Below, in pieces: positions 30,701-39,949 of a stretch of DNA of 64,000 nt; within the stretch, counting starts at the first letter, position 1; each line of letters starts with the position of its first letter. Source of the DNA: Bimastos eiseni. Its lineage: Eukaryota; Annelida; Clitellata; Crassiclitellata; Lumbricidae. The stretch spans positions 32,430,204 to 32,494,203 of the forward strand of contig OY365807.1 in assembly GCA_959347315.1 (NCBI GenBank), given 5' to 3'. The notes beneath the pieces were generated by a model. It was not told the origin of the DNA. It saw nothing but the letters and a program-made list of their open reading frames with translations, and did not search any database. The position numbers and the translations under genes are program-made.

Positions 30701-33533
30701 ATCATACCAGATCGGTTTGTCTTGATCTTCAATGTGGTCTTGACGGTGATTTGGTATCCAAGTAAGCTGCCATTTCGCCACTGATTTGAACATTTGGTAA
30801 TTGATTTAACAGGTCCATGTGAGGAAGATGTAGAAGTGGATGTTACAACTGTGGAGTCAATTCCTGCTTTCATCAGCAGGTGAGAGCAACTGATTAACTT
30901 GTAACCAGAAGATAGGCTTTGTCAGTCGTTGCTTGCTAGAAAATAAGATATATCAGATCAGGTGTATGTTCTTTTATTTTGCACTTTATAACATACTTTG
31001 ATTTACAATACACATTTATATAACATAAAGCATTCTTATCAAAAACATTTTCTCATAAGGTTGTCAACATTAGGGATAAGTACTTCCCGGTATTTGGAAT
31101 CCAGGATTTGTCCGTTGTTGTGGTATGGCAGCCTGTATCCTGGATTATTTCAATGTTGTATAGCTCGGAGTTTTACAAATTGAGTTCCTTAAAAGGTGTG
31201 ATGTTCAGGTGTGTTTAAGATATTATTGTTGACTGTTACTTGTTCTGATTGATCTTTATTTTCATGGAGTTTATTCAAGTTTATTATGTGATTTTGTTAA
31301 ACATTTTTTCATGAATTTTGTACACACAATGTTGTCTTGACCTTTTTACTTCACATTGCTATAATATTTCGCACAAAACCAATAGAAACGTTTAAGAACA
31401 TTATAGATGACAAATTGAGTTGCTGCTTTTGTTGTTTACCTCTTCATTGTTACATTACATACTTAGTGCTAAATGATGATAATTTTATGTAGTGATGAAG
31501 AGGAAAATGAGGATGATAGAGTTCTCTTATTCTTGCCAATCAGTCCAGAGATTGAGGAGGTTGAAGAATCGTGGGCCAACGAACAGGTCAGTCAGTTTAT
31601 TGCCGATATTTTGATCTGAAAACTGTTGACAATAAATCAACATTGAGTTATGGCGATGGTTTTCCATTTGTAACAACAGTCTTGTTTTGCATTTAGTGAT
31701 TGACTTGAAGTCTGACTAGGGAAGCTGGAAGACCAAATGTGGTGGTTGAATTACACTTGTACAGTGGTAGAAAACTGACATCTGGCTACACAGACAGGAA
31801 TGATAATACAATATAACTGTAATAGGATATTGCCCTTCTTACAATTAGTTTAGAAGCGCACACACGCCTCGATGGCGCAATTGCAGATATATTGCAGAGC
31901 AATTGTGAGCAAAGGTCTTACTCAAGGTCCCTTCTCTGTAACTCGTCGGACGAGGATTAAGCCCACACTCTCCGTGTTACAGGCTGACTGCTCTGGCCAA
32001 ATTATCGGTCACTGTACCACGGATTAGAAATATATTATTACTGGAATCTTTTAATCTTTTTTTGCATTTCTCTTGCCAGGACCATGATGCCCATATCAGT
32101 TTGCATTGTTTCATAGAAATCTTGTAGATACTGCTTACATGTGTATCAGGCATTGATTCAGCAGTGGCCAATTCTAGAAAAGATGTCACTGGATAAGAGA
32201 AATCACTGTATTTCTTGTTGGCTGAAGTGTGGCATTTTATTGTTGGTTGTTGAAATGTCGTATGTATTGCGTGTGTTTTTATAAACTTAGGCAGCAATTG
32301 AAGAGACAAATGACCGCAAACGAAGCAGTTCTAGTAAAGATCAACTTATATCACCAAAGAAACGGAAAACGAAAACAGTTGACGTCGATCTTCCAAATGC
32401 TCCTATTGATGGTGAATGCTCATGGTTTTTTAATAATTACGATCATTGCTGACTGCAGTAATGAAGCGTACCCAGTTGTTTGGTATCTAGGTCCGTGTCA
32501 CGATATGTGTGTGTGTCTGTGTGTGTGAGTTAATGTACAAGACTGACACCTTAGTGGCTGAGGTTTTTTCATGTGAGGAAGTGTCATATTTGAAGATTCT
32601 CTGTTTAGTATTATAGTGCCCATAGTTGAGTACTTATCACAAATACTTTGTGTCTGTACTTATTGAGAACTCATGATGTGGTGAGTGCTGTCAATCAATG
32701 CTGTACAGTGTATCCATGACACCTGTCGCAATTGGTCTTAGGTACTAAACTTTTGTACAATTCGATGTGTGCAATAAACTTGTTTAATGCCATCTTTGTC
32801 AAATCAAGAACCAATTAGTAACAGCATCTTGCTATGATCTGTTACTGTTACCTCTGAGCAAATTTATAAGTGGATTCGTGTGCCTAACTCTTTCGCATCA
32901 GAGTTTGTGTCGCTGCAAAGGCATGTGGCAAGTGTCTGGTGAACCATACTCCATGAATAAATTTACCTATTGATAATTAACAGAATACAGCATGATTATG
33001 TTAAAAGTGGTTTTTGATTTGTTATTTATTCTTAAATTTGATATCGCCCTCCTTCCAACAATTTTTGCTGAGACGTGCACGCGCCTGGGCGGCGCAATTG
33101 CAGTTGTACTGCAGAGCAATTATGCGTGAAGGACTTGCTCAAGGTCTCTACACAGTGACACCTCGGATGAGGGTCGAACCCGTGCACACTGAGCGTTACG
33201 GGCCGACCGCTCTAATTAATCGGCCACTGTGTCACACATAAGATATGACAGAGACAGTGTTATAACACATTTATGGCATTGTCTGGCTAGTTCTACAATT
33301 TCTTTTCTTACTCTTTCTGTTAATGCTCAATGACTAAGGTCCCATGCTTGTTTTTTTTTATTTAAGAAATCCATCCTCTGTTGAGTGCCAAGAAGACTCA
33401 GGAGAAAGTTCCAAAGTCTGGTCGTGCCAGTGGCAAAGCACCAAAGTCTGGAAAAGGTCAAGGACACAAGAGCGAGTCAAAGTCGAAACACTACAAGTCA
33501 TCTGGTGATGCACACAAAGAAAATGCTTCATAG
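15735..33533 (+). CDS. RBBP5: Retinoblastoma-binding protein 5, complete, 15 coding exons
   Basis: RBBP5 is a core WD40 subunit of SET1/MLL H3K4 methyltransferase complexes, with WDR5, ASH2L and DPY30, in the nucleus. Exons: 15735-15753, 17628-17653, 18124-18296, 19466-19606, 20471-20558, 21021-21092, 21892-22001, 22734-22853, 26748-26901, 27673-27744, 30211-30328, 30813-30879, 31493-31586, 32291-32411, 33367-33533. Lengths sum to 1542 nt (513 aa) with every GT-AG junction in frame. It begins [15 protein letters not shown]. The propeller includes [40 protein letters not shown] and [13 protein letters not shown]. The hinge has EFDVEDEDK (ASH2L-binding region) and [13 protein letters not shown] (WDR5-binding region). 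A basic PKKRKTK likely directs nuclear import. The tail is lysine/serine-rich and shorter than in humans. Exon 4's acceptor lacks a good pyrimidine tract. Confidence 0.98.
16136..16245 (+). repeat. Short G-rich minisatellite with GGTTAGGG-like words
   Basis: About three copies of a 36-38 bp unit reading roughly GGTCAGGTTGGGCATCGTGA occur in RBBP5 intron 1. Several GGTTAG/GTTAGGG words resemble telomeric repeats, but spacing and sequence are not those of a telomere. Confidence 0.65.
16301..16982 (+). mobile_element. hAT-type MITE, family A copy 2 (682 bp, longest)
   Basis: The ends are TAGGGCATTTCCGGAAATTG and AGTTATGCCCTA. The flanking duplication is TTGCTAAG, perfect, at 16293-16300 and 16983-16990. 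It shares both ends with the copies at 7756 and 20648 but has a longer AT-rich interior. It sits in RBBP5 intron 1. A solitary matching terminus (GGTTATGCCCTA) near 16093-16104 may be the remnant of another copy. Confidence 0.92.
20648..20842 (+). mobile_element. hAT-type MITE, family A copy 3 (195 bp)
   Basis: The ends TAGGGCATAACC and GGTTATGCCCTA form a perfect 12-bp terminal inverted repeat. The flanking 8-bp duplication GTACTGAA is perfect (20640-20647, 20843-20850). It lies in RBBP5 intron 5, under 100 bp after the exon ending at 20558. It retains the family block around GGTTCGTACCCAGATCC. Confidence 0.95.
22047..22359 (+). mobile_element. hAT-type MITE, family C (313 bp)
   Basis: The ends are TAGGGCTGTACCAAATTG and CAGTACAACCCTA, flanked by a perfect 8-bp duplication ATATTTAA (22039-22046, 22360-22367). 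It lies 45 bp after the RBBP5 exon ending at 22001. The interior is rich in ATTCG/CGAAT words (ACCGAATACTAA, AAGTATTCGGTCC) but otherwise non-coding. Confidence 0.92.
22966..23036. mobile_element. Diverged piggyBac-like mini-MITE
   Basis: It resembles the 63-bp element at 2984: TTTTTAATGATCAGTGTTATTG at the left (first 20 bases shown there are the matching part) and CGTTAAAGGGTTAA at the right. The left TTAA is no longer intact, so boundaries are approximate. Confidence 0.4.
23230..23652 (+). pseudogene. LINE ORF1 remnant with PHD-like cysteine/histidine cluster
   Basis: The residues CSLC, QCRLC, H and CPKC follow a C-X2-C, C-X2-C, H, C-X2-C spacing typical of the PHD-like finger carried by CR1-group elements, then [12 protein letters not shown], another family-typical phrase. 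The hydrophobic N-terminus of the longer ORF (from 23190) probably derives from UTR. It overlaps the start of the endonuclease ORF in another frame. Confidence 0.65.
23608..24360 (+). pseudogene. LINE apurinic/apyrimidinic-type endonuclease domain
   Basis: Visible motifs are the HINCRSL segment (catalytic Asn region), LTETWL (metal-binding Glu), SIYRPPG and GDYSIDLL, where GDFNID is usual. After a frameshift near 24200 a third motif, [14 protein letters not shown], appears in another frame around 24310-24350. The open frame from 23608 ends at 24222. Non-functional. Confidence 0.8.
24585..26400 (+). pseudogene. LINE reverse transcriptase and C-terminal region, broken
   Basis: RT blocks are recognisable: [65 protein letters not shown] and FVDDTNIF (catalytic Asp pair kept). 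Stops fall at about 25081 and 25152, and reading frames shift near 25620. The C-terminal part (25930-26400) has [22 protein letters not shown] and [13 protein letters not shown], the usual post-RT tail of such elements. Confidence 0.85.
28496..29877 (-). mobile_element. Full-length mariner-type (IS630-Tc1-mariner, DD37D) transposon
   Basis: The 1382-bp element has perfect 26-bp terminal inverted repeats beginning CACGGTGATTCATT, each bordered by the TA duplication (28494-28495 and 29878-29879). It encodes one complete transposase on the minus strand. All parts expected of an autonomous element are present. It is inserted within the hAT-like element 28078-30095. Confidence 0.96.
28615..29721 (-). 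CDS. Mariner-type transposase, intact 368 aa
   Basis: The enzyme cuts and pastes its element into TA sites. The N-terminal half (about 15-150) carries paired helix-turn-helix DNA-binding segments, including [19 protein letters not shown], joined by a GRPR-type hook ([10 protein letters not shown]). The DDE domain has WFTDEKLF (first Asp), [10 protein letters not shown] (second Asp) and [13 protein letters not shown] (third Asp in VDY). I count 37 residues between the second and third Asp, so DD37D, as in the maT group, rather than DD34D mariner or DD34E Tc1. There is no internal stop or frameshift. The start chosen is the first ATG ([14 protein letters not shown]); a later in-frame Met, MVFTEEDK, is possible. 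Confidence 0.96.
   Translation of the reverse strand: MTKLMTSRKYREKMVFTEEDKQFVTFLRKNKKYSAKRFLKKFPDKEWTLGGLNALLSKIDKTGSFHRRPGSGRPRTAATTDNAEKVESLVLSQEDMPQTHRTQRQIAREIGISQTSVWRIVKNDLHLRCLKKRHAQELTAANKQARLTRSHQLLRLYPASLVNFIWFTDEKLFTVAAPSNSQNDRIYVSAGTRKRDVPANRLLRTRPTFSKSLMVSVGVSALGRTNIHFIEPGVKINGQYYRDVLLMQGLLLDIREITEYFIFQQDSAPAHRARETVALLETETPDFIPPNYWPPNSPDLNPVDYKIWRVMQEKVYRNRIHDVDELRHRIVEVWDEMDQRIIDESVRQWRRRLRACVTARGGQFEHKL
30505..30690 (+). repeat. tRNA-derived SINE, copy 2
   Basis: It carries CAGTCCGTAACATTCAATGTG, GGTTCAAGCC (B-box-like), TCGCTGTGTAGGGACC, CTGCAATTGCGCCGTCGAGG and the conserved 3' end TGGAAGAAGGGC. It lies in RBBP5 intron 11 in sense orientation, with the 5' A-box part missing. 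Confidence 0.85.
31826..32018 (-). repeat. tRNA-derived SINE, copy 3
   Basis: In minus orientation it shows the head (GTGACCGATAATTTGGCCAG as A-box-like region), a degraded B-box, the CTCTGCAATATATCTGCAATTG block and the 3' tail ending GGGCAATATC. It lies in RBBP5 intron 13. Confidence 0.8.
33044..33240 (-). repeat. tRNA-derived SINE, copy 4 (most complete)
   Basis: Reversed, it reads GTGTGACACAGTGGCCGATT with AGAGCGGTCGGCCCGTAACG, then B-box GGGTTCGACCC, GTGTCACTGTGTAGAGACC, CTGCAATTGCGCCGCCCAGG and the 3' end TTGGAAGGAGGGCGATATC. The A and B boxes identify a tRNA-derived RNA polymerase III head. It lies just before the last RBBP5 exon. Confidence 0.88.
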
Positions 33534-35880
33534 AGGACAAGTGTTTAAAGTTAAAAAGATAAAGACTGTGTCGCGAGTTCATGACAGACATTCAACACAG
33601 AATGCCATCAAACATTTCATTACGCATGCAAGGTAAAGAACTGTTGAGGCCTTTCAAATCAGAGACTGTTGTTTGAGAATCTCGTTCTCGTTGGAGCAAA
33701 GTCTTCTCTGATGGTCATCAAGGACGAACTGAAGGAGGTGGAGAAAATGCTTCTATGTGTTTGAGATATTCTATGGGTGACTAAAATCTGTAAATGACTT
33801 TCAGGATGGCATGTTTACTAGAGCAACTTGTACTGAGGGTCAATGCTTCCAGTGTTGCGTTGATTCTCTGGAGATGTCAGATGTCTTTTGCTTAAATTAA
33901 TTTTAAAAATTATGTGGTGCTTCTGCAGAGGATGATTATGCAGAGTTTGCAAAAATTACTGATGCAGCGGAAACTTTCGCCTTCATAATTTTAGCAAAAT
34001 GTTTACTTCTGCTGTAGAAGATTCAGTTTTGTATGTCAAAATTTCCGGTCTGTAATAATAACTGGCAATGGGTGTCATGCTCAGAAACAAAGAATATTCT
34101 AATAGTGTAACCGTAACCAATTCTCCCATCGATAGGTTGGTCGCAAGAATAATTTCAGCCATTTTATCTTGGTTTGAAATGTGCAGTCAAGCTTTGTGCA
34201 AAGGTTTTCTGCTGCAAAAGTATGATTTTCCTTTAAAATTTAAAAATGGTTAAAACCGCATGACTAAATGAATTCAGATAACAGATGGAGAAGGACTAAA
34301 GTTTGAAAGCAAACCCTGTTGCAGACTAGATATCTGTAACTGTTCATCTGGAACAGGATATGATAAAGGATATTCTACTTAGAAATTGGATCTTCAAGCT
34401 GTTCTATTCTGTTTCAGTCAAAGACATTCATCTTGGTTCACTAATCTGAATACAATTTAGAGCTCTCTTGTTGTAAATGAATTGTACACTTAAACTGATG
34501 GCGTCTAATGATTCAGTAAAGTATAAGATGAACTGGTGAACTAGAGAGAAAATATTATGATCGTCTGTTGTTACCAATTCCATTTGAACTTATAGAAGAT
34601 TCATGGCATTTGGCAAAGCCAATGCATTCGAGAAACTGTAGGCATACTTCATATTGTTGGATGTTTGGCAACAGTTATTTCTGTCTGTATTGTATTGTAT
34701 GTCTTTTGTCACTTACTGTTACTAAGTTATAACAATAATAATATCTTTGCTTAGTTTAAAACTGGCAAGCTGCAGTGTGATTACAAGTACAGTATGAATG
34801 TATGATGACAAGTTATTACAGGAGTAACTGTCATCATTTGACAGCTGTGCAAGGCGTCCATTGCTTTATAGTTTGATTTCACCCATGCTGCCATGTAGCG
34901 AAAGAAGGAGTAGTCAATTTCTCCCTATGTCACTGTTCTCTGACCTCTGTAGTCCATACACTCTTTAAATTAGTAATAATTAAACATCCATATGAGTTTG
35001 TGGCATTAAAGATTAAGTAACTGATCCGGACAAGCATAGCAATAATCCAGACAAGAATCCCAAGAATGAACAAAGTCAAATATATAGGACTCTTTAATAT
35101 ATTTACATTTTATAAACAAACAGGCAAAAATGGAATTCAAAATCTATATTTACAATGATCAATCTGTTTGGCCTCCTAGGCCTAGTCAACGACAGCTTGC
35201 AAAAACCATTCACGAGTTTCGAGATCATGACAGCTTCATAAATGTTACCTATTAAATATTAAGACCTCTTGAATAAGAAGAAACTGTTCACTGCTAAAGA
35301 TATCGCTTTGCATTGATTTCTATGTTACAACCTGAGTGCAGCCATTTATAAAACATTTTGCATTAAATAAAAATATTCAAGATAGTTGACTTGAAAAAAA
35401 ATGATTAGTTAAAATTGTTGTTCTTAGAGTTTTTTATACAGATCTAGAGGCCCTGGAGCTATATCGATGCTCATACAAGTTTTTACCCTGACGCCCAGGC
35501 AGAAGCATGTTCCGAATTGCTTACACAGCTTTTTGGAGACATTAATAGCCCACTATAAAATAATGCAGTGATATCCGAGATGCTTAGATCTGTTTCGCTG
35601 AGGTTGCATCACACACATTTTGAACACTTCTCTGATAACTCGATGGGAGTCAAAGGCTATGCTTCTGTTCCTGCAAGTTTAAACAAAATAATAGGTCCAT
35701 ATAACGTCATAGCATACTTCAATATTGTTCTACGTCTTTCCATTGGGCTATTCTTATAATAGTCTGAAAACAATAATAATTCATTATTCAAATGTTTTAC
35801 TGGCCTAGATAATCATGTGTGAAAAAAATCGGCTGTGCACATGGATGAGCTACAGAATGGTCAGTTGAGTTAGGTTAAGT
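33534..35880 (+). other. RBBP5 3'UTR and intergenic sequence, no gene recognised
   Basis: After the RBBP5 stop (33531-33533) no other coding exon is convincing. ATTAAA near 34979 and AATAAA near 35366 are the best poly(A) signals I see, implying a 3'UTR of about 1.5-1.8 kb; this is inference. Confidence 0.5.
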
Positions 35881-35903
35881 GTGTCCTCAAGAGACCGACG
35901 TTG

Positions 35904-36624
35904 TCAGTCATCCTGCAGCCTAACTTCCACCCGAAGGTGTCTTCCATCATCGTTAACGCTCAGTCCCTTGCACCGTCGACCTCTTCCTCCATTCGCTCTC
36001 AACTCCCCGCAAGACCTCATGGCGGCCGCAAGCACCCAGGCCACCGATCGCCGCCTTCGCCGGAGTAAGACACCCGATGAATGCTCCTCGGCTGATCTCA
36101 CCCTCTCAGCTGACGATGTTGAGAACGGTAAGCTGTTGTCTGCATCTGTCGAATAAACAGATATCAGATATTGGTTCATTTCCTTATCGATTACGGTTGT
36201 GTTTTTAAGTGTGACAGTCGAAACCTCTGTATTAATGAAGTTGATGACGGTGGTGAAGAAAAAGATGATGATTAATGATTGTGATAAGTCGACGGTCGAC
36301 GACAATAAAGATAATGACGACAATAATGATAACGACGTACGTGTGATGGTTATGACGTCGACGATGATGGTGATGATGATGATGAGGAGGAGGAGGAGGA
36401 GGAGGAAGAGTAAACTAACCTAGCACTACAGCTTCCTCGTCTGGAATGATTTCGACTGTTGATGGGCGGCCTACTGATTGCCTGGATGCTGGCGATCGAC
36501 GTTGGCGAAGTCGTCGGTCTTTGATCTTGAACGGTTGATGAGATTCAGTTTCAGCAACTGGATATGATGTCACCGTATCAATGACGACCAGCATCAGCGT
36601 CAATGACGCCAGAAAAGTCATCAT
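35904..36624 (-). CDS. Candidate secreted prepropeptide, two coding exons, family unknown
   Basis: Exon 1 (36624-36420) starts MMTFLASLTLMLVVIDTV, a good signal peptide with likely cleavage after VTS. It ends at a consensus donor (CTAG|GTTAGT). Exon 2 (36145-35904) follows a TTTATTCGACAG acceptor, joins in frame (phase 1) and ends at TGA, giving 148 aa. The product has basic sites (KDRRLRQRRS) and LLRRRRRS, a strong convertase site. It would release a C-terminal peptide of about 47 residues starting SVAWVLAAAMRSC with two cysteines 13 positions apart. That architecture suits a secreted peptide hormone precursor, but I recognise no family. A small acceptor-like sequence (ATTGACAG) abuts the start ATG, so a 5'UTR intron is possible. 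The opposite strand of exon 2 has a competing exon model. Unproven. Confidence 0.4.
36019..36127 (+). CDS. Alternative plus-strand first coding exon (competing model)
   Basis: CTCATGGCGGCCGCAAGC has a strong Kozak context and opens MAAASTQATDRRLRRSKTPD..., closing at a good donor, AACG|GTAAGC. It lies antisense to exon 2 of the minus-strand model. I found no convincing partner exon downstream, although a region at 36840-37060 carries broken coding-like text (GDAQLAAAASLERVNK; frameshift; DGYDEEEYQRAIIMQPRPKP). The CpG richness of this stretch (35900-36130) fits a promoter or first exon on either strand. Confidence 0.3.
36234..36415 (+). repeat. Low-complexity GAT/GAC/GAGG tract
   Basis: A purine-biased run of GATGAT, GACGAC and finally (GAGGAG)n lies in the intron of the candidate prepropeptide gene. 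The 74-aa acidic/methionine-rich ORF over it is a composition artefact. Confidence 0.8.
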
Positions 36625-37198
36625 TCTGTCAATATTAATCACATACTCGTAAGCCAACACTCTTAACAAGTCCACGCAATCTTATAAGCAGGTTGCTCGT
36701 TTACATGTGACAAAAAACCTTGAACTATTATGGTAAGACAATTATGAGACACGTGTGTTAAAAGCATACATGTTTTGCATTGCTTACATAGTACAAACAC
36801 AACTACGAACAGATCGAGCTTACTTTCTACAATCCATGCTGACTGACGATGTGTGTGACAACCCTCTAATTGGTGATGCTCAACTTGCTGCGGCTGCATC
36901 TTTGGAACGCGTCAATAAAGTCAACAGAACGCCCTTCTCGTCATAAGGAATTCAGACTTCGGGCAGCTTCAGCTGCTGATGGGTATGATGAGGAGGAGTA
37001 TCAACGGGCCATCATCATGCAACCACGCCCCAAACCATCACGCCACATCGCAGGTGGCCGGGGATGGGTGAAGCTGGCTGCATGACTGCACGTGGGCCTT
37101 TTTCGCCGGAGCCTGGGATGCCTCCTCGTCTTCGATTGGCTGCTGAGGGTGGTCAGTCGACATCAGACCGCATGGCAATGAGTTGGGTTTTACAAACA

Positions 37199-37199
37199 C

Positions 37200-37251
<52 letters not shown>
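37199..37251. repeat. (TG)n microsatellite, about 25 units
   Basis: An uninterrupted alternating TG run follows CACGCG; both strands are read through by spurious His-Thr or Cys-Val ORFs. Confidence 0.97.
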
Positions 37252-37254
<3 letters not shown>

Positions 37255-37334
37255 CGTGAGGGCGTTGGTATCCGCAGATAGGAGCTACGAGTAAACATCA
37301 ACGTTTTGGCGGGCTCTGCTAATAAAGAAGAGTG

Positions 37335-37420
37335 TAGGACATTTGCCCCCGGACATTTGCCGTCCCCGGACATTTGCCCCCGGATAATTGCCCCTCCCGA
37401 CTAAGACAATTCCTCCCCCC
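37335..37420. repeat. Short tandem GGACATTTGCCCCC repeats
   Basis: The words GGACATTTGCCCCC, GGACATTTGCCGTCCCC, GGACATTTGCCCCC and GGATAATTGCCCCTCCC follow in a row, about 15-17 bp each. They resemble the terminal repeats of a DNA transposon but no partner end is visible. The following stretch 37430-38760 holds no recognisable feature. Confidence 0.6.
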
Positions 37421-38760
37421 CCAGGGTAGACCATAAGCTCGCCCAAATTATATGCATGCTTGTATGTGTGTACATATGATGCATGATTGTATGCACATTA
37501 TGTATGTGTGCATGGATGTGTCCATGTCGACTTCATGTTACTATACTAAGCCTGTTAAATATCTGTTTTTAGAGGGTTGACATATTGCTTTGGCTTCAAA
37601 CTTGTTAATTGCTCTGCGTGTTCGGTTCCAATACCTGCAAAGTTTGTTTCTATTGCGTGTTACTGACTGTTAACCAACTGAAAGCTTACTTACTAGCTGA
37701 CCTTCACTGCTTATATTCTGAGAGTATCATCTATACAGAGATATTCACCCACTCGCACTCTTATTAACGAGAGATGATTATCGCGTGTCACTGACGGTTT
37801 GCTAACCAATTGTAGCTGCTTACTAGCTGACATTCACCGCTTATTAAGGCGTGTCGCGGACTGTATGCAATATTTATGCATCCAACAAGATAAATACAGA
37901 TTCAGAACTGGACTCACTTTGTCTCCTGTACGACACAACAATTAGTTGCTTAATTGAAATAGGCTACATGTATATGCCTATGATTAGCCTACACGAACCA
38001 CTTCTTAAGCGAGTAAAGTTATATAATTAAAAAGAAAGCGAAGAATAAGGCAATAAAAATAAATTTTCTTTATTAGTGTGAAAGTCAAGTTATTTACAAA
38101 CATTTAACAGTCCATAAGAGTACTGTCAGATCAACTTTCAACACTATTACAATAGCAGTAACGTATGTTGCGTGTTAGGCAAGGACTGCCATTAACGTTT
38201 AATAACATCGGAAATTATAGGTATTATTAGCTTAATTAAGCAAGGAGGTGGTTTCAGCAAATTACATATCGCAAAAGGCTCAAAACTGGCCACTGACCAC
38301 GAAGACTAATTGCCGTTTTATTTGCATATCGTCGATAATGATGCTCTGGGCCCACTGGATCCAGACAGGTGTATTTTTTGTTTTGAGAAGTTCTGGAGAA
38401 GCACCCTAGCTCATATAATGTTATAGATGCAGTCTGCCAGCCAGGAGATGTGGCGGTGTGGTATATCGTTTCATACCGTCCCACTTCTAGGCCTGTCTTT
38501 CAGCATTAGGAGCAGACCTCAGCAAAACACTGGTAGGCTTATGGCTTATGGTCGAACTTCGTAATAATTCTTAAAATATTTTGGAAAATTCCGTTATGTT
38601 TTTAACTTTTGTTTTGTCTAAATGCAGGCTAAATGTTGTCAAATCTATTTAAGGTATAATTTTTCTGTTTTTTTTATCAACTTGAAATATTTCTCACCGC
38701 ATCTAATGCGATTTAGTTGTTTGCGAAGTACGGTGGCTGGCAAATGGCTGAGGTAACAAT

Positions 38761-39740
38761 TAGGCTTGGGCAAATTAATCGATTATTAATCGAGTTTTAC
38801 TAATCGATTAATCGAGGGTCAAAATAAAACTCGATTAATCGATTAGTCGCATACTAATCGAATTAATCGCGATTGCACGATTTGTACGATTAGCTCTATT
38901 GTTGGATTAGTCGACCAATGCTTAGCTCGATTGTTCTGTGAGGTAGAGCTGTAACACTTGTGCGTCGGAGCTGCTGTATCACACGCGTCCACAGGTAGCG
39001 GATATATATATATATATTTATTTATTTATTTATCTCTACGCGCACGCGTAGAGATAAATTTTGTATGGGTTCAGCCGTAGAAGTAGAATTTTCGTTTATT
39101 TTTGGGCCGAAGGTTCGGCCGCAGAAGATTTATCCGTTATAGAAGCGTTTGCTCCAAACTGTTCAATGTGACAATGATAATTATGATTATAATGACACCG
39201 CAAACGGTCACACTCACACGGTAGGTTTAATTGTGTATAGGCGCCTACACTTTATTTGCAAGGAAACTGCATTGAAACAAATTAAAAGGCGTCAATGTCT
39301 CAAACACCATTGTCAGGTACACACGTACAGTAAGCTTACGCAGAACTTAAATAAAACTGTTGAGAGTCATGTTATACATAGTATTGAAACATGGACAAAT
39401 TATTACTATGTCATACGCGTTACAAATAAGATTTCCATGACTAGTTTATGCGGGCTACCGTAATTCAGCCTTTACTGAGGAACATAGTCAATACCACAAG
39501 TTGTGATATTGCTAATCGAGCTAATAGAGCGATCGAGCTAATCGAACAATCGATGAATCGATTAGTAGACGATTACTCGATGAAGCGATTAATCGATTAG
39601 TCGCCTACTAATCGATTCATTGATTAGTTGCCTACTAATCGCTTAATCGATTAATCGCCTACTAATCGATTAATCGAACTAATCGATTTATTGACGCCTA
39701 TTAATTGCGATTAGTGAAAGTCACTAATCGCCCAAGCCTA
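38761..39740. mobile_element. hAT-type element rich in ATCGATTAATCG arrays (980 bp)
   Basis: The ends TAGGCTTGGGCAAATTAATC and CACTAATCGCCCAAGCCTA are inverted repeats. Flanks GTAACAAT (38753-38760) and GTAACCAT (39741-39748) match at 7 of 8. Both subterminal regions (38775-38890 and 39515-39700) are packed with ATCGATTAATCG/ACTAATCG words, probably transposase-binding or structural repeats. The middle contains a TATATA/TTTATTTA run and the hairpin ATCTCTACGCG-CACGCGTAGAGAT. No transposase is visible. Confidence 0.88.
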
Positions 39741-39949
39741 GTAACCATCTATGAATGGGTATACGGTAACCATTGAACTGGGGGTAACCTTTGAATGTCG
39801 TTTAAGTCCTGTAGATGAAACTATGATCAGCTGACCATAATTTGAGCAATTAACTACTGAGTTGTGGGCTTTCTGAGATGATATAGTAGTTGACTAAACT
39901 TGAGGCCCAGGAAACGAGCTCTTCAGTCGTTTTTCAGCATATCGAGAGA

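Noticed and set aside
33044..33240. Possible tRNA gene
   Set aside because: A and B boxes are present, but a long non-tRNA body follows and the same composite recurs five times, so it is a SINE.
36199..36423. Acidic, methionine-rich 74-aa ORF
   Set aside because: It is a read-through of GAT/GAGG low-complexity sequence in an intron-like region.
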